Assembly (NCBI GenBank): GCA_018296165.2
Contig: JACKQL020000159.1
Span: 1 to 64,000 of the forward strand
Source: Termitomyces sp. T153
Lineage: Eukaryota > Basidiomycota > Agaricomycetes > Agaricales > Lyophyllaceae
Length of the DNA stretch: 64,000 nucleotides
Direction: 5' to 3'
Positions 54,736 through 64,000 of this stretch are shown in pieces (position 1 is the stretch's first letter; every line of letters starts with the position of its first letter). The notes under the pieces were generated by a model. The model was not told the origin of the DNA. It worked only from the letters and a program-made list of their open reading frames with translations, and made no database searches. The position numbers and the translations under genes were made by a program.

Positions 54736-55581
54736 ACACTGCAGCTTGGATCAAGGATTTACCTAGACCCGACGTCTTGCTGGGGAAGAAGACTTCTTAC
54801 ATCCGGATTATATCATATGTACGCGGAACAGGCTTGAGCGTTCCCATTTCAAACTACATAGTTCGGCAGAGATTAACTCAGCTAGAGGCCAAAAAGCTAT
54901 TGCTGACGTTTTTTTTCGGCCGTATGATCGTTTCAGCTGTGCACAGTAGCCGTATAGCCCTCTATACACCAACTTCAGATGAGAAGTACTTCTGGCAGCG
55001 GCAATGCAATGATTGATCAATGAGCAGCCGTACTGCTGGTTGACATAGCTTGAAACGTCTGGAGGTAGACCTCTTCTGAGCGTTCAGTGGACTTTCATAC
55101 GCTCATTAAGCAATAAATCCCTCCGACGCTCAAAATTGAAATGGTCTTGGACACACCTGTCGAAGTCTTTGTAGCTTGGGGTCGTTTCGGCAATTGTGAG
55201 CCACTCTGTTTCAAACTATTGTAGATGAACACTTGAGGAATTCGGGCATGAGACCACGAGGCTCAGGCTTGAGGTGAAGATCTGATGCTTGAGCTTGAAT
55301 CTGAAGTTCGAACTCAGCCCTGTAACGTAGGCGTCTGAAGAACAGATGGCCAAGAACAAACGTGATCGTGGCGCAACTCCTCTGCGTATGGCACTCTCTG
55401 ACGTCACACAGGCGGTACTTCTGGATCATATCGCATTGAGTTTCTAATGTATTACTATACGTCTGTACTACGATACCTAATAACAAGGGACCTCTACATA
55501 TAGTATGTGGTATACATTATACAAATATGTCGGTAACTATAGCTATGTCCCTATAACTCTTTCGACCAAACCAGCTCATCC
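54736..55581. other. No recognised gene
   Basis: Normal-CpG sequence; short open frames only, none with a recognisable domain. It contains the 3' flank of the fasciclin gene. Confidence 0.4.
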
Positions 55582-57168
55582 TCAGACTCCTACAAACATT
55601 ACCATCGCCCATCCAAACGCGCCCGCAATAATCAACCCCCACATCGACCCGACACGGATGCTCGCTGCATCATTGCTGGGGTTATTAGAACGAGACGTAC
55701 CAGTCGCGCTCGAAGTAGGCAGACCCTCAATCGGACCAGTCTGTGTCGAGGACTGTGCAGCGACCGATGTGGCTGACGCATACCTGGTGAAAAGAGAAAG
55801 GTTAAGAATCGGAATAGAATGATGACCAAGTAACCAAACACTCACGCAGACGACGCCCGGCCAGGATGGCTATCCGTGTTGGCGAGGACGTGATCAATAA
55901 TGTGGATCACACCGTTCTCCGTAAGAAGATCCGACTTGACAATCTTGGCGCTCGCTCCATTCCCGCTCGTAACGAAGGTACCCGACGAGTTGGTATTGAG
56001 GCTGAAAGGCTCGCCTGCGGCGGAAATGAGATCGGACGAGTTCAAATTCGAGTTACTTCCATTCGAAGCCACGCTGTACAGTTGTGGCGAGTAGTATGAA
56101 CTGCCGTTGATGTACTACAAGATAGAGCGGTGAGGCTCGTAGATGAACTAAAGATGTCGAACATACGTGGTTTTGGAGAAGAATGGCAAGAGCTGTCTGG
56201 TTGTTAGCCAAACTTGCCAGCGAGGAATTGGCGTTCAAAATAGCCTCGTTGTTAGGTGCAAAGAAGGTGTACCCGCGCGTCGTGTTGGCGTCAAGAACGC
56301 CATTAACTGTAGCATTGGAGCCGTTGGAGTAGAAACCAGGTACGTTGACCATATTGAGGAAACCGAGAACTGATGTCAGATTGTTCTGATCGAGAACGCT
56401 GCTGATGTTCCCGGGTAGCTGAAGAACGCCGTCAATGGAAGCGACCAAAAGGTTGTTACCGATTGTAGAAGTGTTGAGGACGTTGACCTGTGGACTGTGA
56501 AGGGTAGCGAGAACAGCGATTCATCAGATGGCTATTGGGAAACGATGGATAAAGGGAAGACATACTTCTGGTTGAGGAAATAGATTTGGCCATCAGAATC
56601 GTTACGTGACCATGCCAGAACCTGCGATTTGTTGCCTTCGAGTTGGACCAGCGACGAGTTCGCGAGAAGAGTATGGCCAAGAGTTACGTTCGAAAGAACA
56701 CCACTAGCGAGCGCAGAAGAGTTCATTGAGCTATTTACGAAGTTACCAGGAAGAACATGGTAGGCGAGGACGTTTGCGAGTCCCGCCGGGTCGTTGGCCA
56801 GAGGCTGCACAATGGGATCATCGACTAGTTAAAGCAATTAGTTGCAAAAATCGATAAAGACATAATACAAGCGGGATCGCGGGCGTGATAGTTGTAGTAG
56901 CGTCACGCTGACAATTTCGCCGAGCGAGATACACAGCGAAGTGGGAAGACTCACAGGCTTGGTTATCTGGCGCAAAAAGGGTATGATTGCCGTTCATAAG
57001 CTGGCTCAGTAGGTTCTGCCCTTCCTGCGTTTCATTTGCAAGCTGGAGAGCTGATGCCAAAGACGTCAGCCCAGCGCCTCGAATCGAATTGATGAGATCA
57101 GAGGAATTTTGCGCCTGAGCGCGAAGACAAAAACCAAAAATAGAGAGAATGGCGAGAGAACGACGCAT
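55582..57168 (-). CDS. GPI-anchored fasciclin (FAS1) protein, five exons
   Basis: Exons (high to low) are 57,168-56,955, 56,824-56,566, 56,494-56,167, 56,114-55,846 and 55,783-55,582. They join to 1,272 bases (423 residues) in one frame. Introns are 130, 71, 52 and 62 bp with GTGAGT or GTATGT donors. The protein has a signal peptide (MRRSLAILSIFGFCLRAQAQ) and two FAS1 domains. The first has TLFAPDNQAF, then AYHVLPG and NTSTIGNNLLVASIDGVL; the second has YTFFAPNNEAI, LLQNHYINGSSYYS and NGVIHIIDHVL. A Ser/Thr/Asn-rich stretch and a C-terminal hydrophobic tail (MWGLIIAGAFGWAMVMF) suggest GPI anchoring. Many N-glycosylation sites are present. FAS1 proteins act in cell-surface adhesion and wall organisation; the specific role here is not known. 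Confidence 0.93.
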
Positions 57169-57231
57169 TTCAAAATCAGCTGCGAGGACTGGTAGATGTG
57201 GGAAAGAGTAGAACGAGCTTGACAGAAAGTC

Positions 57232-57242
57232 CCTTTATATAG
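57232..57242 (-). promoter_or_regulatory. TATA box of the fasciclin gene
   Basis: CTATATAAAGG on the minus strand lies about 65-70 bases before the start codon, a usual distance for a basidiomycete gene. Confidence 0.6.
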
Positions 57243-57764
57243 CTGTTGGCGAATGACGTCGATGCGGTTATGTAAGGGCTTGAGAGTTTCGATCGTTTGT
57301 GGCTGACGGTCAGAGTCATTCGTCTTGGCCGCAGCGCAACTCCAGACATCATAGACTCTGAGACTCCTTTTTAGTGCCGCAGTAAGGACGGGGTTTATGA
57401 TTATTGAGGATTTTTGTGATACTTAGAACAGAAAACTTTAGAGGAGCATACACAGAGTGGCGTCGTTGACGATAGCAAGTTAAACACAAAAACAGTGTTT
57501 GCACGTGGGCTCCATAAATCAATCAAGAGGGAGCCGAGCGTAAAAAGGTGATCCGACGGCTTGTTCCGAACGGCACTTCTAAATTCGAGCTTCGAGAAGA
57601 CTTCCATTTTGTGCCAGAAATGTAAAATTTGAAATTAGACCAGGAGAACGTGTCGAGACTTCCATGAGAACGTGTCGAGAGTTCTCGCCCCAAAAAACCC
57701 TGGCACGGGACTATCGCGTGTCCCTAAGTGAGCTGTCTCCCTTCATCGATTCTCCCGCAGCCAC
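57243..57764. other. Divergent intergenic region
   Basis: It separates the fasciclin gene (minus) from the membrane-protein gene (plus). No further gene is supported; both promoters should lie here. Confidence 0.5.
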
Positions 57765-58592
57765 ATGGACTCGCATACCGTCGTGCCCGATGCCTCCATA
57801 GTAGTAACAGGTTAGTAGGTACTGCTCTTGATCCACAATCTGCAAGCTCAATTATTCTCAACTTGCCAACATCATGTAGAAAACTCAAGTCATTATGAGA
57901 ACGTTCTAAAAGGCTTTGAATTGATGGCTTTGGCCGTTAGTAACCGAATCTGTTGCTGAATAGACAGTAACCTAACTTCATGGTAACAGGCAACTTTCCT
58001 GGCAGCCGTCCAGGCCCAAATAATGGCCACAACAATCACTAACAATCGCAATGAGGAAACTATCGCCTTAAGTGCCGTCAACTCTCTGTTCCTCGCTGGT
58101 TTCGCGTTCTGCATTACGTCTGCCCTTCTTGCATTCCTTACGGCACGATGGCTCCAGTGCCTTACCATGCAAGAACGGTCTTATTTTGAATATGCATTTG
58201 AAGCTGAAGAAAGACAACGGTCACAACGTTTACATCCCTTGGGTCGCTTTCGTGACGTCGAGCAGGGGATTATAGCACGACCAAGCTTGGAGCGTTGTCA
58301 ACCCTTGTCAAAAGAGGATGAAAACGTGCTTCATACTCCGAAACTCATCCACTTTTTCTTTGCATACACTCTCTTTGTTCCCATGTCGCTTCTGGTCATC
58401 GGCTTTCTGTGTCTGTCCATCGGCCTTTTGGTTTTTGCATGGACAGAACATTCGCTGGCAGTCGGTATCGTTCTGACAGTTGTATATTTAATCTTACTCC
58501 CATTCTCGGTTGGAGTTTTCTTGATCGGGCAGCGTCCGCATACTAGGTTTGCGGTCATTCGCGCCCTCGCCAAGCATGAAGGGAACTTCTAG
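57765..58592 (+). CDS. Small multi-pass membrane protein, three exons
   Basis: Exons 57,765-57,810, 57,880-57,935 and 57,990-58,592 join to 705 bases (234 residues) in one frame. Introns are 69 and 54 bp, with GTTAGT donors and a CTAAC branch in the second. The start MDSHTVVPDAS gives a short polar N-terminus, then ALAATFLAAVQAQIM. Membrane segments follow: SLFLAGFAFCITSALLAFLTA, then FFFAYTLFVPMSLLVIGFLC with SIGLLVFAW, then GIVLTVVYLILLPFSVGVF. A polar loop (about residues 95-155) lies between the first and second group. The layout is common among uncharacterised basidiomycete membrane proteins; I do not know a function. Confidence 0.82.
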
Positions 58593-58878
58593 ACCTCGTT
58601 CCGGTAACGTCCGAGCGGTCACGACTCTCAGGATTGTACAGGGGCTGGCCGCGATCTCGACGTTTGACAGTTAATTTAGCTATGGAAAGGGAGGCAAAAG
58701 GACGCGTGGCAAGGAATGTGGTTTCATAGACGATATGGTGACATGAATAATCGATGTTATGTTACATTACATAAGCCTGTTACATACCTTCTAGGCTTGC
58801 CAAAAAGAACGTATTAAAGGTCGAAATCGGAAGAGACATGTAGCAACAACAAAAATATATGCACGCGCAAGATGCGTA

Positions 58879-60627
58879 CTACCGATGAAAAGCTCTATTG
58901 TAAAAAGGGCGGCTGAGACCTAGAAAAGTTGGAAAATACGTCGAGTGTTGGACATGCCGTGTGGTCAAGGAATCGTGGAATAGACATAATGACTGAAGTC
59001 GGCGGCGGATTTCCCTGAAGATCTGAGGTATTATCCTTGGCTCGGCGGTGGATGTGTTGAAACTGCACCCAAGGAGTGTCAGCGCTTTCAGCGGCTGCTC
59101 ACGGAGCGGGTCCCTAGCCCATGATTTGCATAGATCGAGTAATGCTTTGATGAAAACATTGGTGTCGTGCACGTCTTGTAATTGGAATCCAAAGGTGAAC
59201 GAGACAAGTTTAGAGTGTAGTGGCTTTGAATACTCCTCAGCCTCCGATGGTATGCGAAGACAGTCTAAAACCTCGTGTGACGGAAAATGAGGAAGGTATA
59301 AGATAAGTTCCTCGAGATTTATGCATGCAGTGAAGACAGAGATAAGCTCCGAAGTATTAGTACTGACATGCGCTAAGAGAAGGCGGCGAATGGAGATCGA
59401 GCTGTTGTGGATATTCTCGAGGCATATAAACAGAGGGAAGAGAAAGTGATGCATATCCGTCCCTGCAGACAATTCTACCGTTTTCGCTCCTGTAAGATGG
59501 AGCTTTGAGAAGATGCCGAGAACGCCAGTATCGTTTATCGGATTTGCATCGCTGCGTAAGTTCAACTTGAGCGTCGTCAGATTGGGAAAAGGCACTCGCT
59601 GGGAAGGCAGCACGAAATCAAGCGGATCAGAGCTTTGCGCGTCAAGTTCTGGAATCACAAGAGTCTGGATCTGTGGGCAATGAAAGATCACTGTAGCAAG
59701 GGACTGTAATGATATGGGTCTAACGAGCTCTAAGCACGTCAGTTGAGACCAAGGTAGCTGGAGGCGAGCTCCTTCAGAGAATCGACGTGGACATGCGGCA
59801 AGAGTGAGAGTGCGGAGTTTTGAACACAAGCCGAATACCAGGATAGGAACTGGATGTTGTGCTGCTTCCTCTTGTGGATAGTGATCTTCGATGAGAGTGA
59901 GCTTTTCCAATTCCGGGAAGAAGCAAGTATTCAAAGTAAGCAGAGGCGAGGCGAACTTGCCATGTTCTCTCCAACGAAATAGTAAGAGCAGTTCCGTAAG
60001 ACGCCAGGCAACCAATCCGACACCCTGAAGGAAATCGTGCGGATGGATACCCTGTACAGAATCGTCGAAAAAGATGTTTAATACTAGTCTGCGGGAACCA
60101 TTAGCACGACCGAGCCAGGCAGGAATCATGTTACTGAATAGTTCAAGCGAAGGAGTATGGTTTCGTCGGCTTCCCTGAGAGAGATTACTCGGGTTTAGCT
60201 CTAGCTCAACCCAAAACTTGGAACAGCCCAGAATCGCGTTCCTCCATGCGCGGCAGACGTGCGACAATCCCAGCGGTGACCATGCCTCAGATAAAGGAGC
60301 ACAGGTTTCAATAGCATACTGGAATATAGTGACCAAAAGTTCAGGCGGAAGAAGGCGGATAGGCGAGAGCATAAATCTATAGAATATCACATCGTCCATC
60401 TTGCATTTCCGTGTTTGAATGATCTCATGATATTTGCGTAATAATGTGTTGATCTCCCTTTGAAGACAAAGAGTGTTGAGTTCCACATCTTCAAGTTCCA
60501 GAGTCTTTTGTCGGAGAATCTGGTCAAGGATGATGGTTTGGTTTTGAGACGGCCGAATATTGGTGTGTAGCAGGTCATTTCCGTCTTCAACGGAGGCGGA
60601 GTGGTTAATGAAATCGCCCTGACGCAA
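58879..60627 (-). CDS. F-box protein with LRR-like repeats
   Basis: A 582-codon open frame. After a coiled-coil-like stretch (about residues 33-70: QILRQKTLELEDVELNTL, CLQREINTLLRKYHEI) comes an F-box at about 86-140: SPIRLLPPELLVTIFQYA, LSHVCRAWRNAILGCSKFW. The rest has irregular leucine-rich repeats (LEKLTLIEDH, LRTLTLAACP, LTCLELVRPI, LEELILYLPHF). Such proteins usually link substrates to SCF ubiquitin ligases through Skp1; expansions are typical of agaricomycetes. The true start may be upstream: 60,649-60,830 (minus) has coding-like sequence ending MLQTR, and an intron from GTAGTA (about 60,684) to GCGTCAG, with TACTGAC, would join it in phase just upstream of 60,627. Confidence 0.9.
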   Translation of the reverse strand: MRQGDFINHSASVEDGNDLLHTNIRPSQNQTIILDQILRQKTLELEDVELNTLCLQREINTLLRKYHEIIQTRKCKMDDVIFYRFMLSPIRLLPPELLVTIFQYAIETCAPLSEAWSPLGLSHVCRAWRNAILGCSKFWVELELNPSNLSQGSRRNHTPSLELFSNMIPAWLGRANGSRRLVLNIFFDDSVQGIHPHDFLQGVGLVAWRLTELLLLFRWREHGKFASPLLTLNTCFFPELEKLTLIEDHYPQEEAAQHPVPILVFGLCSKLRTLTLAACPRRFSEGARLQLPWSQLTCLELVRPISLQSLATVIFHCPQIQTLVIPELDAQSSDPLDFVLPSQRVPFPNLTTLKLNLRSDANPINDTGVLGIFSKLHLTGAKTVELSAGTDMHHFLFPLFICLENIHNSSISIRRLLLAHVSTNTSELISVFTACINLEELILYLPHFPSHEVLDCLRIPSEAEEYSKPLHSKLVSFTFGFQLQDVHDTNVFIKALLDLCKSWARDPLREQPLKALTLLGCSFNTSTAEPRIIPQIFREIRRRLQSLCLFHDSLTTRHVQHSTYFPTFLGLSRPFYNRAFHR

Positions 60628-60939
60628 GGATACGAATAAGCTTTCAAGTCAGTAGCGGGAAAGTTGACTTGCCATTTGTACTACCCTCGTCTGGAGCATC
60701 TGTGTCCTTTGTTCGATAGCACCACGTAAAATCTCTTCCGAAAGAACATTTCCTGGATGTATCCCGGTAAACACCGGAAACTTGAAACCGAGAAATGATA
60801 TCCTTGCCGTCAACTGTAATATTAAATAGCAATGAAAAGCCAAAAAGCTTCGAAAAGAATTCATCACGTACTGATCCACTTCTCTTGGTTTCGTATTTGC
60901 TCTGAACTGCTGGTCTTTCGCGTCAGCACTGAATAGAAC

Positions 60940-61496
60940 TGCCTGCTAACATGATGTGCACGATGCATATTTGACTATGGGGTCTGCGATGATGAAAAAA
61001 GACACGCGAAGGAAAGAATCATTGCCGAGTTTTTCGTGAATCAAGCGGATCACAAACTTCAAGGGTCACGGGCCCTCGATCACAAAGGGTCGCCCCCACA
61101 TTGACATTACCCGTACATGTATGCGCACAACAATTTCAACTTCTGAAAAGTGCGGGAGCACAGCATAACCCGTAGACATGAATTTTATGCCAGAATGTTG
61201 TCGTGCAGTGACTATGTGCACATTTTTTGTTCGTACAAGTCCTTATACCCGTTCCTCCAAGTAACGTGACTTTGATCAAATCTTTGCTTCCAAATGCACG
61301 CGAGAAATCCGCGCGGTAGGTGGTAGTTGGATTATCAGATAAAGGGCATGTGACCGTGATGCGCGACAATGACACATATTCATCCCTCCTTCTGCAGACC
61401 AAGAAATGACTTAAGGTTCTCCTTTTCTGTCGCCGCGTATTGCACCGCGTCGCGGTCGCCCTAAGTGCTGTAAGCTGCATGCTTAACAGCGTTCTC
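60940..61496. other. No recognised gene
   Basis: The minus-strand open frame 61,136-61,522 is basic and cysteine-containing but resembles nothing I know, and no introns or promoter support it. Confidence 0.4.
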
Positions 61497-61760
61497 CCGA
61501 TACATCCTGATCTCCGAGTCATTAATTCCTTTCGTCACTACGGCGGGCCGTAGTCTTGTCTTCTGAGGCGAATCATTTAATTCAGGCCGCAAGATATTCC
61601 GAGTGGGACGCATTCAAGGCGCACCGATACATCCTGATTTCCGAGTCATCAATCCTTTTAGTCATAATTGGACAATATTACTGGCTGTAGTCTTGTTTTC
61701 AGAGGCGAATCATTGAATTCAAGCCGCCTCGCACAGGTATTCCGAGTCGAACGCCTTCAA
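61497..61760. repeat. About 127-bp tandem duplication (2 diverged copies)
   Basis: Copies start at 61,498 and 61,625 with CCGATACATCCTGAT. They share TCCGAGTCAT, GTAGTCTTGT, GAGGCGAATCATT, AATTCA and ATTCCGAGT, with substitutions and small indels between. Confidence 0.8.
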
Positions 61761-62340
61761 GGTATGCCGATGTTCTGTTCCTAGAGGACATTTGCAGCTA
61801 TTGTTCATTGCGAAGCGGGGGACTGAGTGATTAGCTAGGGCTGAGGAGTCCATCTGCGGCAACCTCGACCTAACCATTGGCGATTCGGGATGACATATCG
61901 GGCGAGTGTCGAAGCAGCACGAAGCGGTACCTACTGGATGGTGATGGGATGGTCGCGACTGTGATTGTGGGGTATGAGGAAGTCGTAAGTCGGGATTGAA
62001 GTGGTAGTTCTATCGCTGGGTGTGAGCGTAGTACTATATACTTCTTCCGCACAGTGGCGCCACAAATTGATGGGTACACATATCCCGACACACCAGTGAG
62101 TAACGTCTATGCTCGTCCATGTTTCTAGTCTAGATGAAATTTTTCTACCTCCGTAGTTGAGGGTCACACGCCGATTACTTGTTTTTATGTTGGGATTACG
62201 GAAGAGGACTAGAGGTGTAGGCACTTAACTCTTTCTGGCAGCACGGGCGACTCATCCCGTTCATTCAGAGACCCAGCCCAGTCAAAATCTAGGTTCCATG
62301 AATCATTCTAACCAAGTTCTATGGATGTCACTTAACCGTG
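61761..62340. other. Intergenic, no recognised gene
   Basis: Short open frames on the minus strand (61,870-62,224) have no recognisable domain. The last 100 bases lead into the promoter of the small secreted protein gene. Confidence 0.4.
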
Positions 62341-62349
62341 GTATTCTCT

Positions 62350-62358
62350 GGGTATAAA
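62350..62358 (+). promoter_or_regulatory. TATA box of the small secreted protein gene
   Basis: GGTATAAAG lies about 70 bases before the start codon at 62,426. Confidence 0.6.
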
Positions 62359-62425
62359 GACCGACCTGGTGTCCCTCATCAGCATCGCTCAGTCTCAAAG
62401 ATTGCGGTTCTGCTGACTTACTACA

Positions 62426-62655
62426 ATGTCTTCGTTCCGCACTCTCCTCGTGTTTGCTACTTCCGTTGCTACTCTTGCCTTTGCGTACTCACCCCCCGTC
62501 AAAACCACTGCATCTGCTGCCACAAACGATCCCGGCGGATTCAAAGAGATGATAACCTATAGGCGCCTTTGTGAGTGCTTTCCGGCCCGTCAACACAGTT
62601 ATAAGTGAACGATTTGAAATCTTTCACAGATGACGTAGGTAAACTCTACTGGTGA
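62426..62655 (+). CDS. Small secreted protein, two exons (alternative third exon possible)
   Basis: Exons 62,426-62,570 and 62,630-62,655 give 56 residues; the 59-bp intron has GTGAGT and TTTCACAG. A clear signal peptide (MSSFRTLLVFATSVATLAFA) is followed by YSPPVKTTASAATNDPGG and FKEMITYRRLYDVGKLYW. Another reading splices from GTAAAC (62,639) to TTTTTTTCTAG (about 62,714) and ends with ATMRRKCKKSTAFT. It lacks the cysteine pattern of hydrophobins and the CaaX end of mating pheromones. It could be an effector-like or wall peptide, but no family is recognised. Confidence 0.6.
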
Positions 62656-62779
62656 AGATCGATATTTGTCGGCGGTCGAACCTCAGTCTTGACATGCTCG
62701 TCATTTTTTTCTAGCAACAATGAGAAGAAAATGTAAGAAGAGTACGGCGTTTACATAGGTATCTAGATGTCAAATAATC

Positions 62780-63409
62780 CAAACGTTCTGAGCATTGTCG
62801 TGCGCCTTGAACGTCCTAATGCACGATGTAGATTTTTCGGCGAACCCAATAAGACGCTATGGGATTTCCACGTGCCATGGATTTATGTGCTGTTTATCAA
62901 TGAGTTCATCCTTTAGTGTACACGTACTTGGTCCCCTGGCATATGCTGATTCTCTTCGATTCGATGGAACTCGAAGTGTCTGGTATATGATGCCCTCTTA
63001 AACCAGGTCAACATGACACTGGGTCACAAAAATACTTGGTCTCACTTTTGTGACTTATCGGGCGTGGGCCTATATAAACAATTCTCTGTGCAAATAGTAC
63101 GCCCTCCTTTCTCTTTCATCCTTGGTCTTTTTTTGTTTCATTTCGTGGTCCTGGAACATATCACCTGCAGCCTCGTGCCACGTCTACGCGCTCATCGCTC
63201 AACTCTCGACGTGGTCCGCATACAAACAATCGCCATCTGCGGATCACCCTCTCATCGAGAAACTCCTTACCCATCTGCACGACAACCACCCAGCATCCAC
63301 GTCTTACACCCATCTGGAACTCAGATCATTTCGCGGGGGAGACGGGGGTGGTGGGTCCAGCATCGGCAAGCCAGAAGAACTACGAACTTCCGATATATAT
63401 GAACCCTGA
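62780..63409 (+). other. Possible exon or gene remnant
   Basis: A TATA-like CCTATATAAAC lies at 63,069. The frame 63,122-63,409 has no ATG but reads like protein (TWSAYKQSPSADHPLIEKLL, THLHDNHPASTSYTHLELRS), ending at 63,409. It may be the last exon of a gene starting further left, or a remnant with a lost start. I recognise no family. Confidence 0.35.
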
Positions 63410-63692
63410 CCCTATTGAGGCATAGTGAACAGTGAAAGAACCATGTACTCTACATTTAAACATTTCTATTTCTCGATGGCATAACTATAAGTATTTGCTC
63501 CAGGATTCTTGTTTGCTACTTATCTAGATCATCGATTTCCGAGTTCGGTGACAACAAGGCCAATGCTACTCATGATGAGAATAGTGAGAGACTTGAAGGC
63601 GGTAGTTCGAACCACTTAATATGAAGCAATAACTTAGAATTGGCTGGCATATTAACCCAAAAATTGAAAGAGTTGTTGTAGAACTGACTACA
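63410..63692. other. No recognised feature
   Basis: AT-richer intergenic sequence between the two last coding segments. Confidence 0.4.
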
Positions 63693-64000
63693 CTAGTAGT
63701 CCGAAGCGTTGTCTTTTCTCCACTCAACGGGGTCCACGACATCAAATAGGTCGCTTAGATCCGTGTACTCCGTCAATTCGACAAAGACTTCAATCTGTGA
63801 ATCGTCCCCAATTTGATGTAATATTGCTTCTTTGAACTGAGCTTCGCGCTCTGGTTTAATGGTGCGATGGAGATCTCCATCCACGCGCAAGTCACATAGA
63901 CAGAGAAAAACATCCGAAAGAGGATGACGCCGTGATACCCAGGAGGCTACCAGGTCCCCAAAAGCACTGACAACACTGTTAACATCTTCACTCTGTTCAA
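63693..64000 (-). CDS. 3' end of a gene running off the window
   Basis: The minus strand is open from the window edge to a stop at 63,693, with no start needed. The tail reads VVSAFGDLVASWVSRRHPL, FLCLCDLRVDGDLHRTIKP, then ILHQIGDDSQIEVFVELTEY and DPVEWRKDNASDY. It could be the C-terminus of another F-box/LRR-like protein, as these are common in such regions, but the segment alone does not prove it. Confidence 0.55.
   Translation of the reverse strand, partial: EQSEDVNSVVSAFGDLVASWVSRRHPLSDVFLCLCDLRVDGDLHRTIKPEREAQFKEAILHQIGDDSQIEVFVELTEYTDLSDLFDVVDPVEWRKDNASDY

Noticed and set aside
54669..55016. 115-codon plus-strand open frame next to the flanking repeat
   Set aside because: No recognised domain, starts inside a repeat, and no promoter or introns supported.
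61136..61522. 128-codon basic minus-strand open frame
   Set aside because: Overlaps the start of the 127-bp tandem duplication, has no recognised domain and no supporting signals.

Overview
The window is a piece of a fungal nuclear genome, almost certainly an agaricomycete basidiomycete. The host genes have many introns of about 50-130 bp with GTRNGT donors, CTRAC-like branch sites and YAG acceptors. The retroelements are fungal chromoviruses and a Ty1/copia element of basidiomycete type. I cannot fix the genus from sequence alone.

Layout. 1-356 is a host-like flank with a 52-bp tandem duplication. 357-53,449 is a dense transposon island with one small gene-bearing gap (about 42.7-46.8 kb). 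54.6-64.0 kb is an ordinary gene-bearing segment: a GPI-anchored fasciclin protein, a small membrane protein, an F-box protein, a small secreted protein and the 3' end of one more gene. A diverged copy of the left-flank repeat lies at 54.64-54.74 kb, just right of the island.

The island is mainly one Ty3/gypsy chromovirus family (family A; LTRs begin TGTCA and end TGACA, about 1.0-1.2 kb). Three insertions are nested and readable. Element E (plus, from 11,710) is split by element C (minus, 19,452-37,636, target duplication ACCAC, two 1,031-bp LTRs). C is split by element D (minus, 24,147-31,334, target duplication GCATT). E itself sits in an older family A pol fragment (about 11,430-11,709). 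Solo and nested LTRs occur at 357-2,510, 41,525-42,109 and 47,940-51,192. A second gypsy family (family B, 369-bp LTRs, chromodomain integrase) occurs at 3.1-4.3, 8.9-10.1, 46.9-47.9 and 51.8-53.4 kb. A copia element (4.3-8.9 kb) has its whole gag-pol in one frame, broken only by five nonsense codons.

Main observations. (1) Family A elements carry a spliced gene on the strand opposite to gag-pol, between the chromodomain and the 3' LTR. In C and E it encodes a paired C-x2-C-x6-C cysteine cluster resembling a Zn2Cys6 domain, and in C and D a coiled coil and a conserved C-terminal domain. (2) Family A primer sites are not tRNA-like; they are complementary over 12-13 nt to the predicted first bases of the element's own transcript, which implies Tf1-type self-priming. 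Family B shows a 10-nt version. (3) CpG content follows insertion order (0, 5 and 35 CpG in 600-bp samples of E, C and D), and the D LTR pair differs almost only by CpG transitions, so insertion order and methylation decay can be read together. (4) D keeps its LTRs, primer site and opposite-strand gene but has a wrecked gag-pol, and shares an early gag stop with the 5' copy at 2.5 kb; it looks like a non-autonomous, trans-mobilised subfamily.
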